Assembly (NCBI GenBank): GCA_022601195.1
Contig: JAHZIX010000039.1
Coordinates: 1 to 64,000, forward strand
Source of the DNA: Deltaproteobacteria bacterium
Lineage (GTDB): Bacteria > Acidobacteriota > Thermoanaerobaculia > Multivoradales > JAHZIX01
Direction: 5' to 3'
DNA: 64,000 nucleotides
Shown: one piece after another, positions 31,242 to 39,336 of the stretch
Position numbering within the stretch: the stretch's first letter is position 1
Layout: each line of letters starts with the position of its first letter
The notes under the pieces: model-generated
The model's input: the letters and a program-made list of their open reading frames with translations, nothing else
Databases searched by the model: none
What the model was told of the DNA's origin: nothing
Program-made: the position numbers and the translations under genes

Positions 31242-34200
31242 TCAGTTCGCGCCATCGCCCCAGAGTTGGAAACCGGCCCAGTAGTACGGATGGCGAGTGG
31301 CCGACCCGGGCGCCATCAACCGGATTTGCGCCTCCATGACTGCCCGATCCTTCGCGGTACCTTCTTGCACGCTTCGATAGAAGGTCTCCATCCAGCTAAC
31401 GGTGGAAGCGTCGGACACTTTCCACAGGGAAGTCAACGCAGAGCGAGCGCCTGAGCTGAGAAAGGCGTAGGTGAGGCCGAGGATCCCTTCGCCGGCCAGG
31501 TCCTGCCCGAGGCCTGTTTCGCAGGCGGAGAGGGTGACCAGCTCGCTGTCGAAGCGCATTTCTTCCATCACCTCCAGCGCTTGGAGCCGTCCCTCTTCAC
31601 CCTGGCCGGATTCCAGGAGCAGAGCGGATCTCAAGGGAGCTCGGTCGTCGAGCAGGCCGTGAGTCGCAAAGTGAAGGTAGGACTTTCTGTTCGGAGTTTG
31701 CTGAGTCAGCGCCGATACCTCTGGAGCGAATCGTCTCTTCGCTGCAGCTTCACTAGCGGCACTATCCAAGTAGACCTCGGAGTTTGGTCCGAATAGGTCC
31801 GCGAGGAGCCTTGCTTCGGCCTTGGCTCCGGGGAGAGGCGCCAGCTGGTTCTCCTGAGACTCTATGGTGACACCGTTACCGGAGCGGGCGAAGATAGTCA
31901 GAAGGGCTTCGGTGGAGGGGCCCTTCCGGCGATCCTTGGCCAGGGCGAAGGTCGTAGCAGAGGCAGAATAAGACAGGGGCTTCCATTCTCCAACGAATCG
32001 GATCGGGCTCCGGCTGCGAACAAGGGCAGCGAACGGCAACATGCTCAAGGGCCGGTCAGGGACGATGAGCAGTCTTTGGGCCGGCTCCAGTCGATCGGCG
32101 AGGGGCGCCAAGAGCAGGTCGTACAGAGATTGCCCCTGGTTGACAAGAGCCTTTTCAAGCAGCGGACTCTGCTGGCCCCGGGCGATCAAGGCTCGAAAGA
32201 TCTCCACTTTCCGCCTCAGTGTTTCCCGGGCGACGGCGACGCGGTAAGTGAAGGGCGCTTCTTCCTGGAGAGAGAGGTCGCCGGCAACGGAAATGGAGGT
32301 TTCGTTCTCTGTTACGGAAAAGAAGATCAGCCGGGTGCCTTCATCGAGGGCCGCTCGCGCTTCGGTCCAAGAGAGGACTGGAGACTCCAGGCCGGAGGGG
32401 GCGGTAGGGTGCTCGCCGTTCCTCTGGTTTTCTCTGCGGTGCTGAGAAGTCATGGTGCGGAGACTACGGGCTCGAGATCTTTCCAATAACTCGAAGGATT
32501 CGATGGTTTGTTCTCGGCGATCAAGAAGGAGCGCCAAGTCTCGGTAGTGCTCCTGAAATTGGGACGCGAAAATGGACTGTTCAAAGGGGGAGAAACGGAA
32601 CCGAGTGCCGGTCCTGTCGAGTTGATCCAGCGCCGATCTCCAGATCTCGATCGCCTCAGCTTCTCGACCCGACCAAGCCAAGCAGCGAGCCAGACGAATC
32701 AGATTCTGAGCGGTGGCTGGGGCCTGAGGGGCGATCTTTAGCCGCAAAGCCAGAGCCTGGCGAAAAAACGATTCCGCCTCTTGGGCTAGGCCCTCCTCCA
32801 TACGAATCGACCCAAGCTCGCCCAAGGTGTTAGCCAGGGTTAGGGAACCCGGTGCGAACTGCTCCTTCAACTCCAAGGACTCTTCTAGATACCGGCGAGC
32901 TTCACCGAGTCGTCCCTGCTTTTTGGCCACGATGCTGAGATTGTTGAGACTGTGAGCTACTGCCAGGCTCGCCGGTTGCAACTTTCGGCGGGAGGCCAAG
33001 GATTGGCTGTAGAGATCCTTGGCTCGGTCCAAGTTCTTGACTCTGAGGGCCAGGTTGCCCAAGTTGTTCAGAGTCCCTGCAACGGCGGGGCTATCCGGGT
33101 CGAGGGAGGAGAAGAGTTCAAGAGCTTTCTCCCAGGCTTGTCGTGCCCCGCGATAGTTGCCCTTATCTCGCTGAATCAGCGCCAGGCTGTTGAGGGCTCC
33201 GGCCGAACGCGGGACTAGGCGAGGATCGTCTCGGTGCCCATCCAGGCTAGCCTTGATCAGCTCTTCGGCGTCATCTAGTCGCCCTTGGGTGTGGGCACAA
33301 CTCGACAGGTTGGAGAGGGTATCTGAGACTCGATAGCTCCCGGGGATGGTTTGCTGGCGTATTCGCAAGGCTTGGCGATAAAGCTCTATGGCTTCGTCGT
33401 AGTCTCGGTGGATGGTTCCCGCGAAGATCCCCAGTAGATTGAGAACGTGGGCTAGGTCGGCACCTTCAGGGGCCAGCTGGGCGTAGATCTCTCGGGCCTC
33501 GAGGAGTAGAGGCTTTCGGAGTCTCGGGTGGATGGCTTCTGCCAGGCGTACCAGAGCCGTCGCCACAGCTACGGAACCGGGAGCTTGCTGGCGGTGAATC
33601 TCCAAGGATTGGTGCAAGGCGGTTTCTGCTTGACTGAGATCTCCAACTTTCTGCCAGGCAAGCCCCTCGATGGCGTAGATGGCCGCTTCGGTGCTGCCCT
33701 CTGAGAAGGCAGGAGGGTCCGAGGGGCTCGGAGCTAGAAAGGTTCTCGATGCCCCATAGCTACTTCGGGCAGCTTCGAAAGCCTCCTGAGCGGCTTGGTG
33801 TTGGCCTGAGAAGAGGTGAGATCGGGCTGCTTGGATTCGGTGCCACCGGGCGGTCGGTAGGGCGTCTCGTCGGAGAGCCTCCGATTCCAGGGTCGTCCAG
33901 GCGGGAGCAGAGTCCCTTGGATCTCCTGCCGCTAAATCAGTCACCCCAAGCTCCACTTCAGGAGTTCTGGTCTCAGGAGCACTGGTGTTGGGAGTATTGG
34001 CTTCAGGAGAGACGGGAACGAAAGCTCGGAAATCGACTTCCCAGCGGCCGGAAGATACCGGGACGAGAAGCTGCTTCCCGTCGCGGAAGACTCGAAGATG
34101 GAGGCCGCCCTGAGGGGCTCGTTCGTCTTCGACAATTCGGGCGTCGAGGGGAGATCGGATGGCTCCGGATTCTTCGCTCTGGGGAGAGGCATTCCCAACG

Positions 34201-34463
34201 CTCCGCTGTTCCCAGCCGAACAACACATCTCCAGCCCGAAGGCCATAGATATCTCCCGGGCCCGATGGGAACAGAGCTTTGATCTGGGCGCCCGTTACTT
34301 GGAGTTCCTTTTTGGGCAGAGCTCCTGCGAGCTCTTGGTGAGAGTCGGTACCGGTCGGGGTTGGAGAACAGGCTGATGTCAGGAAAACAGCGAGCAGAAC
34401 TATAGCTTCGGCAAGCCAGGCGCCGGAGGAAGAGCAAACCGCACTTTTTGAGAGGCGGACCAA
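31242..34463 (-). CDS. TPR-CHAT protease-like lipoprotein with PDZ-like domain
   Basis: A protein of about 1073 residues. Order: a hydrophobic segment and lipobox (LLAVFLTSAC), a PDZ-like region (GPGDIYGLRAGDVLFGW), a Pro/Thr linker, at least ten tetratricopeptide repeats (about 230-660; e.g. DYDEAIELYRQALRIRQQ), then a C-terminal CHAT caspase-like domain. Its dyad is intact: His935 in LHFATHG and Cys981 in LSACETG. CHAT proteases cleave protein partners; TPR-CHAT in other systems is switched on by partner binding. The longer frame to 34652 begins with TTG right after the ankyrin stop and puts over 60 unlikely residues before the signal, so TTG at 34463 is preferred; the start is uncertain. 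Confidence 0.82.
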   Translation of the reverse strand: MVRLSKSAVCSSSGAWLAEAIVLLAVFLTSACSPTPTGTDSHQELAGALPKKELQVTGAQIKALFPSGPGDIYGLRAGDVLFGWEQRSVGNASPQSEESGAIRSPLDARIVEDERAPQGGLHLRVFRDGKQLLVPVSSGRWEVDFRAFVPVSPEANTPNTSAPETRTPEVELGVTDLAAGDPRDSAPAWTTLESEALRRDALPTARWHRIQAARSHLFSGQHQAAQEAFEAARSSYGASRTFLAPSPSDPPAFSEGSTEAAIYAIEGLAWQKVGDLSQAETALHQSLEIHRQQAPGSVAVATALVRLAEAIHPRLRKPLLLEAREIYAQLAPEGADLAHVLNLLGIFAGTIHRDYDEAIELYRQALRIRQQTIPGSYRVSDTLSNLSSCAHTQGRLDDAEELIKASLDGHRDDPRLVPRSAGALNSLALIQRDKGNYRGARQAWEKALELFSSLDPDSPAVAGTLNNLGNLALRVKNLDRAKDLYSQSLASRRKLQPASLAVAHSLNNLSIVAKKQGRLGEARRYLEESLELKEQFAPGSLTLANTLGELGSIRMEEGLAQEAESFFRQALALRLKIAPQAPATAQNLIRLARCLAWSGREAEAIEIWRSALDQLDRTGTRFRFSPFEQSIFASQFQEHYRDLALLLDRREQTIESFELLERSRARSLRTMTSQHRRENQRNGEHPTAPSGLESPVLSWTEARAALDEGTRLIFFSVTENETSISVAGDLSLQEEAPFTYRVAVARETLRRKVEIFRALIARGQQSPLLEKALVNQGQSLYDLLLAPLADRLEPAQRLLIVPDRPLSMLPFAALVRSRSPIRFVGEWKPLSYSASATTFALAKDRRKGPSTEALLTIFARSGNGVTIESQENQLAPLPGAKAEARLLADLFGPNSEVYLDSAASEAAAKRRFAPEVSALTQQTPNRKSYLHFATHGLLDDRAPLRSALLLESGQGEEGRLQALEVMEEMRFDSELVTLSACETGLGQDLAGEGILGLTYAFLSSGARSALTSLWKVSDASTVSWMETFYRSVQEGTAKDRAVMEAQIRLMAPGSATRHPYYWAGFQLWGDGAN

Positions 34464-34652
34464 GGCGATAGCACTGCTCCGTTGGAGCCCGGCCGCGAGG
34501 GGCCAGATTCTGTGAGGAAAACTTGGCAAGCACAGAGCATACCCCGCAGAGAGGTGCAGCTGGAATGGGTCTTTTCTCGGGCCCGGGAAGGAGCGCTCCG
34601 GGTCTGGTTCTCCTCTTGGTGAACCGATTGCTTCCGCAAAAGGCTGAGGCAA

Positions 34653-35942
34653 TCAGTGGCGGGTTTGTTCCAAAGTGGCGCTGCCGTTCGTATCGCCTCT
34701 GGGTTCTGGCCGTGGGAGCATTTCGCGTACTTCTGAGCCCGGGTGGAAGGCCAAGTCCCAGGCGAGGCGTCCGGCATCGTTGCGAGCCCCCGGGTCCGCT
34801 CCTGATGCCAAAAGGATCCGGGCGACAGGGGCTCGGTTGCTAGCTGCCGCATGGTGTAAAGGGCTCCAGCCTTGGGGATCTTTATCCTCTACGCTGACAC
34901 CAGCGTCGAGCAAGGCGGTTACCACCTGCGTCTGACCAGCGGCGGCGGCCTTGCACAGAGAAATGGAGTCCGGTACGGCACCGGAGTCGAGAAGTGCCTG
35001 AGCAGAGGCGTTATCCAAGGAAGCGGCGAGGTGTAGGGGAGTCGTGCCGGAGAGGTCGGTGGCATTGGGGTTGGCACCTGCCTCCAGAAGGCGAACCACC
35101 GCTTCCGATGAACGAGATTGGATGGCGAAGAAGAGTGCGGTCCTCAATCCAGACTCCTCTGTGGCCTCTACCGAGACCCCCCGGTCCAAGGCACGGTCCA
35201 AGGCTTCTAGGTCTCCGGAGGCGGCAGCGGAGTGAAGGGCGGCTACCTTGTGCTCCGCATAGGGGCCCACAAAACGATAGCCGAAGAACGCGAAGAGAAG
35301 ACCTGCAGCTACGATCAGCAGGCATCCAGCCGGACCCACGACGCGAGCTAGAAAGGTATCCGGCAGAGGTTCATCCGGGTTCGGAGCTTTGCCGATCCAG
35401 CCGGCGATACGGTGCTGGCCAAAGACCAAGATGATGGCGGAGTCGATCAGGGTAAGGCCAGCCAATAGCAGGAGCACCCAAGATACTAGCCAACCCCGTG
35501 GGTCCGGCTGGGAGGACACCACCATCTCGGTGCGGTGAGGCGCCTTGAGAAAACTGTTGATCGGTCCCAACGCATCCCTCCAAGAGACCTCGATGGTTTC
35601 TTTGCCCACCAGGATCAAAACATCATAGGTCTGGGAAGGAAGGTCTCGCTGACTGGGGCTCCGAGTGGAGTTTCGCCGATTCCAAAAGGCCTCTCGAAGG
35701 TCTAGGACTTCTTGGCTCTGAATAGGGAGGTAGAGGTTGGTAAAGGGTAGCTGGGTGTCTTGGATCACTTGGCATTGGACTTGGGGAGTGGGTTGCAGGC
35801 CAGCGAGGTGGGCGTTTGTTCGCTGGCAGGTGACGCGAGTTTGAGAGCCGAAAGCAACCGCTGCAGCCAAGAGCAGGACGAGAACCAGAGCACGCGCGGT
35901 CAATATCCGAAGGCGTGAGGGAGTCTTCTTCGTCTTTGTCAT
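34653..35942 (-). CDS. Ankyrin-repeat membrane protein
   Basis: A 429-residue protein with an N-terminal signal/anchor helix (ARALVLVLLLAAAVAFG), an extracytoplasmic region of about 110 residues that includes SQTYDVLILVGKETIEVSW, two further membrane segments (WVLLLLAGLTLIDSAIILVF and GCLLIVAAGLLFAFFGY), and about five ankyrin repeats at residues 240-405 (e.g. GTTPLHLAASLDNASAQALL). Ankyrins mediate protein binding; topology cannot be settled by eye. It lies directly upstream of the CHAT gene on the same strand and is divergent from the ECF sigma gene. Confidence 0.85.
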   Translation of the reverse strand: MTKTKKTPSRLRILTARALVLVLLLAAAVAFGSQTRVTCQRTNAHLAGLQPTPQVQCQVIQDTQLPFTNLYLPIQSQEVLDLREAFWNRRNSTRSPSQRDLPSQTYDVLILVGKETIEVSWRDALGPINSFLKAPHRTEMVVSSQPDPRGWLVSWVLLLLAGLTLIDSAIILVFGQHRIAGWIGKAPNPDEPLPDTFLARVVGPAGCLLIVAAGLLFAFFGYRFVGPYAEHKVAALHSAAASGDLEALDRALDRGVSVEATEESGLRTALFFAIQSRSSEAVVRLLEAGANPNATDLSGTTPLHLAASLDNASAQALLDSGAVPDSISLCKAAAAGQTQVVTALLDAGVSVEDKDPQGWSPLHHAAASNRAPVARILLASGADPGARNDAGRLAWDLAFHPGSEVREMLPRPEPRGDTNGSATLEQTRH

Positions 35943-36189
35943 CGGTGGTTTCTTCCCCTATGAATCTGAGAGCAAAGCTGCGTCTCAATAGTAGAGAGAT
36001 CTATTGAGAAGAGATTGCTCACCGAACCCCCAAGATAGTCTCGATCCGTTGGTTCTAGATCAGTACCAACCGTTTCGATGGCGGTATGATCTCGCGACAC
36101 CCCATACCTTGTACGAGTAGAAGTGACAGGCCCATTGGAGATGTATTGCCTCAGAAGCAGAGGTAGATCCGCTCAGTGTTGTAAGCAAT

Positions 36190-36714
36190 ATGACCCATCA
36201 GGAAGCAGTAGATCGATTCGAGGATCTGGTCACCCAGTATGGCCACGTCATTCGCGCCGCGGTGCGCAGTGTTCTTGGGCGAGAGGCGGAGCGCCTCGGG
36301 GCGGATGTGGAGCAGCAGGTTCTGTTGGAGTTATGGAAGCAGGTTCGACGTGAGCAAATTATCGACTTCCCATCCTCTTATCTATATAGAGCCTCGATTC
36401 GCGAAACCATTCGCCTCGTTCGGAAAGTGGAGAAGCGATCGGAGGAAGCTCTGGATGAGGTGCCCTTGCCGGACCCTCGAGCGGAGAGCCACCCGGAGCG
36501 ACGAGCGCTTTCTAGCGAGTTGTCTCGCCGGTTACGAAAGATCACCGGAAAGTTCTCGGAAGAACGCAGAGCAGCCATCGTCGCTCATTTGGCGGGCTTC
36601 CGGGTCCAGGAGATCATGGAGTCTCGCGATTGGTCCTACAACCGGGCTCGCAACCTAATCGCTCGAGGAATGGCGGATTTACGCCAGGCCCTGGAGGACG
36701 AAGATGAATCCTGA
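36190..36714 (+). CDS. ECF-type RNA polymerase sigma factor
   Basis: A 174-residue sigma-70-family protein. Region 2 is visible as DLVTQYGHVIRAAVRSVLG and ADVEQQVLLELWKQV (residues 10-60), including FPSSYLYRASIRETIRLVRK; region 4 is EERRAAIVAHLAGFRVQEIMESRDWSYNRARNLIARGMADLR. Region 4's HTH fits ECF factors rather than sigma-70 group 1. It overlaps the anti-sigma start by 11 bases, a usual ECF/anti-sigma arrangement. The divergent ankyrin-CHAT genes are plausible targets. No Shine-Dalgarno is obvious. Confidence 0.85.
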   Translation: MTHQEAVDRFEDLVTQYGHVIRAAVRSVLGREAERLGADVEQQVLLELWKQVRREQIIDFPSSYLYRASIRETIRLVRKVEKRSEEALDEVPLPDPRAESHPERRALSSELSRRLRKITGKFSEERRAAIVAHLAGFRVQEIMESRDWSYNRARNLIARGMADLRQALEDEDES

Positions 36715-37345
36715 ATCGTCGGAGCATGTGGAAGACGAGACCTTTCTGCGCATGGCTTGCAACGAGCTAACGGCAGCGGAGACGGCAGCGGTGCAGGCGC
36801 ACCTGGAGTTATGCCAAGACTGCGGCCGAGTTTGGCAAGCGGTATCGAAGGTTCGAGAGGCTGCGGTCGAATTCGACCCCGGTGCCGTACCTCCCGTCGA
36901 TTCTCGGTTTGGTGGGCGAGAAAAACCTAGAAGATGGTGGCTGGGGTCCGCCGCTGCGGCTGCTCTAGTGGTGATGGCGGTGGTCGTCCCTAGACTGCTG
37001 GGGCCACCAGATTCCCCAAAGCCCTCGACCCATACGCCTCAGGTGGTTCGTTCCGGTCAGGAGCGAGGTCCGCGGCTGTTCTCGCCAGTGGAAAATTCCC
37101 AGGTCAGCAAGGTGAGGTTTGAATGGTCGTTCCTAGACGATGCCTCCGGTTACACCGTCGAGTTATTGGACGAAGATGGAGCCGCGATCTGGACGAGTCG
37201 GCGCTTGCAGGAGAACCTTGTCGATTGGCCCCCTTCATTGGCTCGAGAACCCGGGAACTATTACTGGCGAGTTTCAGCGCACTTTCCGGATGGAGAGGAG
37301 ACCATCTCCTCGCCGCTGACACTTTTCACTCTACTGCCCGAGTGA
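36704..37345 (+). CDS. Zinc-finger anti-sigma factor with extracytoplasmic Ig-like domain
   Basis: A 213-residue single-pass membrane protein. Residues about 32-40 carry the zf-HC2 motif His-x3-Cys-x2-Cys (AHLELCQDC), which holds ECF factors inactive. A membrane helix follows (GSAAAAALVVMAVVVPRLLG, about 86-106), and the outer part (LFSPVENSQVSKVRFEWSFL to FTLLPE) resembles the FN3/Ig-like 'ExY' folds that sense envelope state in related proteins. It overlaps the sigma stop. Regulation is expected through release of the sigma factor on an outer signal. Confidence 0.85.
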   Translation: MNPESSEHVEDETFLRMACNELTAAETAAVQAHLELCQDCGRVWQAVSKVREAAVEFDPGAVPPVDSRFGGREKPRRWWLGSAAAAALVVMAVVVPRLLGPPDSPKPSTHTPQVVRSGQERGPRLFSPVENSQVSKVRFEWSFLDDASGYTVELLDEDGAAIWTSRRLQENLVDWPPSLAREPGNYYWRVSAHFPDGEETISSPLTLFTLLPE

Positions 37346-37355
37346 GATGTCGACT

Positions 37356-37442
37356 GTCTCAGGGAAGCCCCGGTCTTAGCGATGTCCCTGTCCTAGCAAG
37401 GCAACTGCCTCAGCAATTCCTCACTGCCCAAGCCTCCTCACT
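37356..37442. repeat. Degenerate ~17-base tandem repeat, five copies
   Basis: Units beginning GTCTCAGG (37356), GTCTTAGC (37373), GTCCTAGC (37390), GCCTCAGC (37407) and GCCCAAGC (37426), spaced 17, 17, 17 and 19 bases, with variable remainder. They fill the space between the convergent anti-sigma and rhomboid stops. The period does not fit a reading frame. Confidence 0.5.
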
Positions 37443-37461
37443 CCCTGAGTACCCCTCTGGG

Positions 37462-38367
37462 TCAACTCTGCCAGGTACTCAAGCCAGCCAAGATCGAAAC
37501 CGCGATGGAGAGGGCGGAAAGCAGGAGGCAAACCAGGGCGCCGATCAGGTGATCCGTGCGTTCTGGTTTGAGGGGATCCAAGACGCGGGCGGCCAGGTAT
37601 CCTCCCAGACCACCCCCCAAATGAGCCCAATTATCGATATAGCCGCTGGCCAGAATGCCGATAATCGCCAGGGAGATAATCCAGCTCTTCGCTTGCTGAG
37701 TCATCGCCGAGCTGCCGCCTCGGCTGCCGTAGTAGTAGATCGCTCCGATCAGCCCACAAAGTCCAGCTGAGGCGCCTAGGGTAAAGCCGGCCCCACCTCG
37801 CCCCATGACCACAGAAATCGGCGAGAGCAGACAGGAACCCCCGGACTGCGAAGAGATAGTGAGCAAGAGGCCTGCCGCCGTCGAAAGAGCAAATCCGCTG
37901 ACTGTTGCCACGGTGAAGAGGATCACCAAGCGGCTGCCGCCATAGAGTTCCGCTGTCATGGGGCCTAGAGAGCGTAGAGCATAGATGTTGAAGCCAACAT
38001 GAAGGAGGCTGCCGTGTAGCCAGCCGGCGCTCAGTAGAGTCCACCAATGTTTCTCAGCCAGGACGGGAAAAGCTCCCGTCGCGCCAAACAATCGGATGCT
38101 CTCCCGGGAGGGGGAAAGAAAGCCGAAGAAGCCGCCGGAAAAAAGATTGCTGGGATCAACGGCGAGGGTAATGACGAACATCAGGCCGCAACCCCAGAGA
38201 ATTACGTCGACGAAGTTGAGATCCAGACCTAGGTCCCGAAAAGCCTTGGTCATGCCGAACATGCCAGGCCGAGAACGGCCACAGCTAAAACAGCTCTTCT
38301 CATTGACACCGACCAACTTGCCGCAGGAAGGGCAAACGACAGAACCACTTTTTTGGCGCTCGAACAT
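37462..38367 (-). CDS. Rhomboid-family intramembrane serine protease with N-terminal zinc ribbon
   Basis: A 301-residue membrane protease from ATG 38367. The N-terminus is a zinc ribbon (CPSCGKLVGVNEKSCFSCG), then about six membrane helices. The dyad is Ser199 in GASAGLCGL and His249 in NWAHLGGGLGGYL; the WLHGSLLHVGFNIYAL segment is the second rhomboid signature. An unusual loop between helices (GGSCLLSPISVVMGRGG) precedes the catalytic helix. The frame extends to 38448, but that part overlaps the promoter of the divergent regulator and lacks likeness. Rhomboids cleave membrane proteins; the ribbon may recruit substrate. Confidence 0.86.
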   Translation of the reverse strand: MFERQKSGSVVCPSCGKLVGVNEKSCFSCGRSRPGMFGMTKAFRDLGLDLNFVDVILWGCGLMFVITLAVDPSNLFSGGFFGFLSPSRESIRLFGATGAFPVLAEKHWWTLLSAGWLHGSLLHVGFNIYALRSLGPMTAELYGGSRLVILFTVATVSGFALSTAAGLLLTISSQSGGSCLLSPISVVMGRGGAGFTLGASAGLCGLIGAIYYYGSRGGSSAMTQQAKSWIISLAIIGILASGYIDNWAHLGGGLGGYLAARVLDPLKPERTDHLIGALVCLLLSALSIAVSILAGLSTWQS

Positions 38368-38441
38368 GGTGGCCCTAGTGTATCGGAACCCTTGCCCTAG
38401 AAGGGCGTTCCTGTCTGGGGCCGAAGGGAGCCAATCGTTCT

Positions 38442-38480
38442 TTGACACCTGAGATTTTCTCGTGTAATGTGAATGTTACA
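38442..38480 (+). promoter_or_regulatory. Promoter and dyad of the ArsR-type gene
   Basis: TTGACA (38442-38447), a 17-base spacer, then TAATGT (38465-38470). A dyad TGTAA (38463-38467) ... TTACA (38476-38480) overlaps the -10 box and touches the ATG at 38480, suggesting autorepression. Predicted start of transcription is only a few bases before the ATG, so the message may be nearly leaderless. Confidence 0.5.
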
Positions 38481-38815
38481 TGAAGATGGACAGCCTAGAT
38501 CTGGTTTTTAAAGCCTTGGCCCACCCGATTCGCCGCAGGATCCTCGATCTGGTGGCGGACCAAGACGGTTGCAACGTCAATCAGGTCTGCAGTCATTTCG
38601 AAGTGAGTCGAATCTCGGTTTTGAGACATATCAATGTGCTCGAGGAAGCCGGGTTACTGACCTCCGAGAAGCGCTGGCGCGACCGGCTGCTCTATTTCAA
38701 CGCCGTGCCAATTCAGCTGATCTATGACCGCTGGACTTCCAAGTACAGCGCTCTCTGGGCGCGGGATCTGGCGCGAATCAAGTACGCCATCGAATCCGAA
38801 GAGGAGCCGCTGTGA
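38480..38815 (+). CDS. ArsR/SmtB-type winged-helix regulator
   Basis: A 111-residue DNA-binding protein: KALAHPIRRRILDLVADQDG (helix 1-2), VNQVCSHFEVSRISVLRHINVLEEAGLL (recognition helix), and the wing SEKRWRDRLLYFN. No metal-binding Cys pair is visible, so it is not a metal sensor of the ArsR/CadC type; with an SRPBCC partner it resembles the 'ArsR plus AHSA1' pairs common in bacteria. GTGA overlap joins it to the SRPBCC gene. ATG at 38486 is an alternative start. Confidence 0.88.
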   Translation: MKMDSLDLVFKALAHPIRRRILDLVADQDGCNVNQVCSHFEVSRISVLRHINVLEEAGLLTSEKRWRDRLLYFNAVPIQLIYDRWTSKYSALWARDLARIKYAIESEEEPL

Positions 38816-39336
38816 GTGAGTCCACCAAACGAGCTGTGTTCAAAGTTTCAATCCGCGGCACTGTTGACGCTGTGTGGCGAGAGTTGACGCGAAGGGAGGG
38901 ACCTCAGAAGGCCATGTTCAATGCGGTCCTCCACACCGATGGCATCGCTCCCGGAGGGACCCTGCGGATGCGCAGCATCAATGGTAAGTACACCGCCGTG
39001 GCCGGGCAGTACATCGAAGTCGAAGAGCCGGTCCGGCTCACCCATACGATGCGTTTTACGACTAACGATGACCCGGAGTGCCGGATCACCTATCGGTTGG
39101 AAGAGACCGCCGAGGGGGTCGACTTGACCCTCACCGTTGACGACTTGCCCGTGGGAAGCAAATCCGAGAAGCAGCTCCGCCAGGGTGGACCCTTCATCGT
39201 CAACAATCTCAAAGCCATCGTCGAAACGGGAAAGCCGACCTTTGGGACTCGCTTGCTCTACGTGCTGTTCAAGGTGCTCGAACCTCTCAACCCCAAGCGA
39301 GCTCGCTCGGAGCATTGGCCTTTGCCGACCGACTAG
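38812..39336 (+). CDS. SRPBCC/AHSA1-like domain protein
   Basis: A 174-residue START/Bet v1-like protein. AHSA1-type signs are the opening IRGTVDAVWRELTRREGPQKAMF, the central VEVEEPVRL and THTMRFTTNDDPECRITYRLEE strands, and a long C-terminal helix. Such proteins bind hydrophobic ligands; the function in ArsR-linked pairs is unknown. It starts at GTG (38812), overlapping the ArsR stop. Its stop abuts the stop of the opposed RND gene with no base between. Confidence 0.85.
   Translation: MSESTKRAVFKVSIRGTVDAVWRELTRREGPQKAMFNAVLHTDGIAPGGTLRMRSINGKYTAVAGQYIEVEEPVRLTHTMRFTTNDDPECRITYRLEETAEGVDLTLTVDDLPVGSKSEKQLRQGGPFIVNNLKAIVETGKPTFGTRLLYVLFKVLEPLNPKRARSEHWPLPTD

Noticed and set aside
34464..34652. 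Upstream extension of the CHAT gene to the ankyrin stop
   Set aside because: Would put over 60 Pro-rich residues ahead of a lipoprotein signal.
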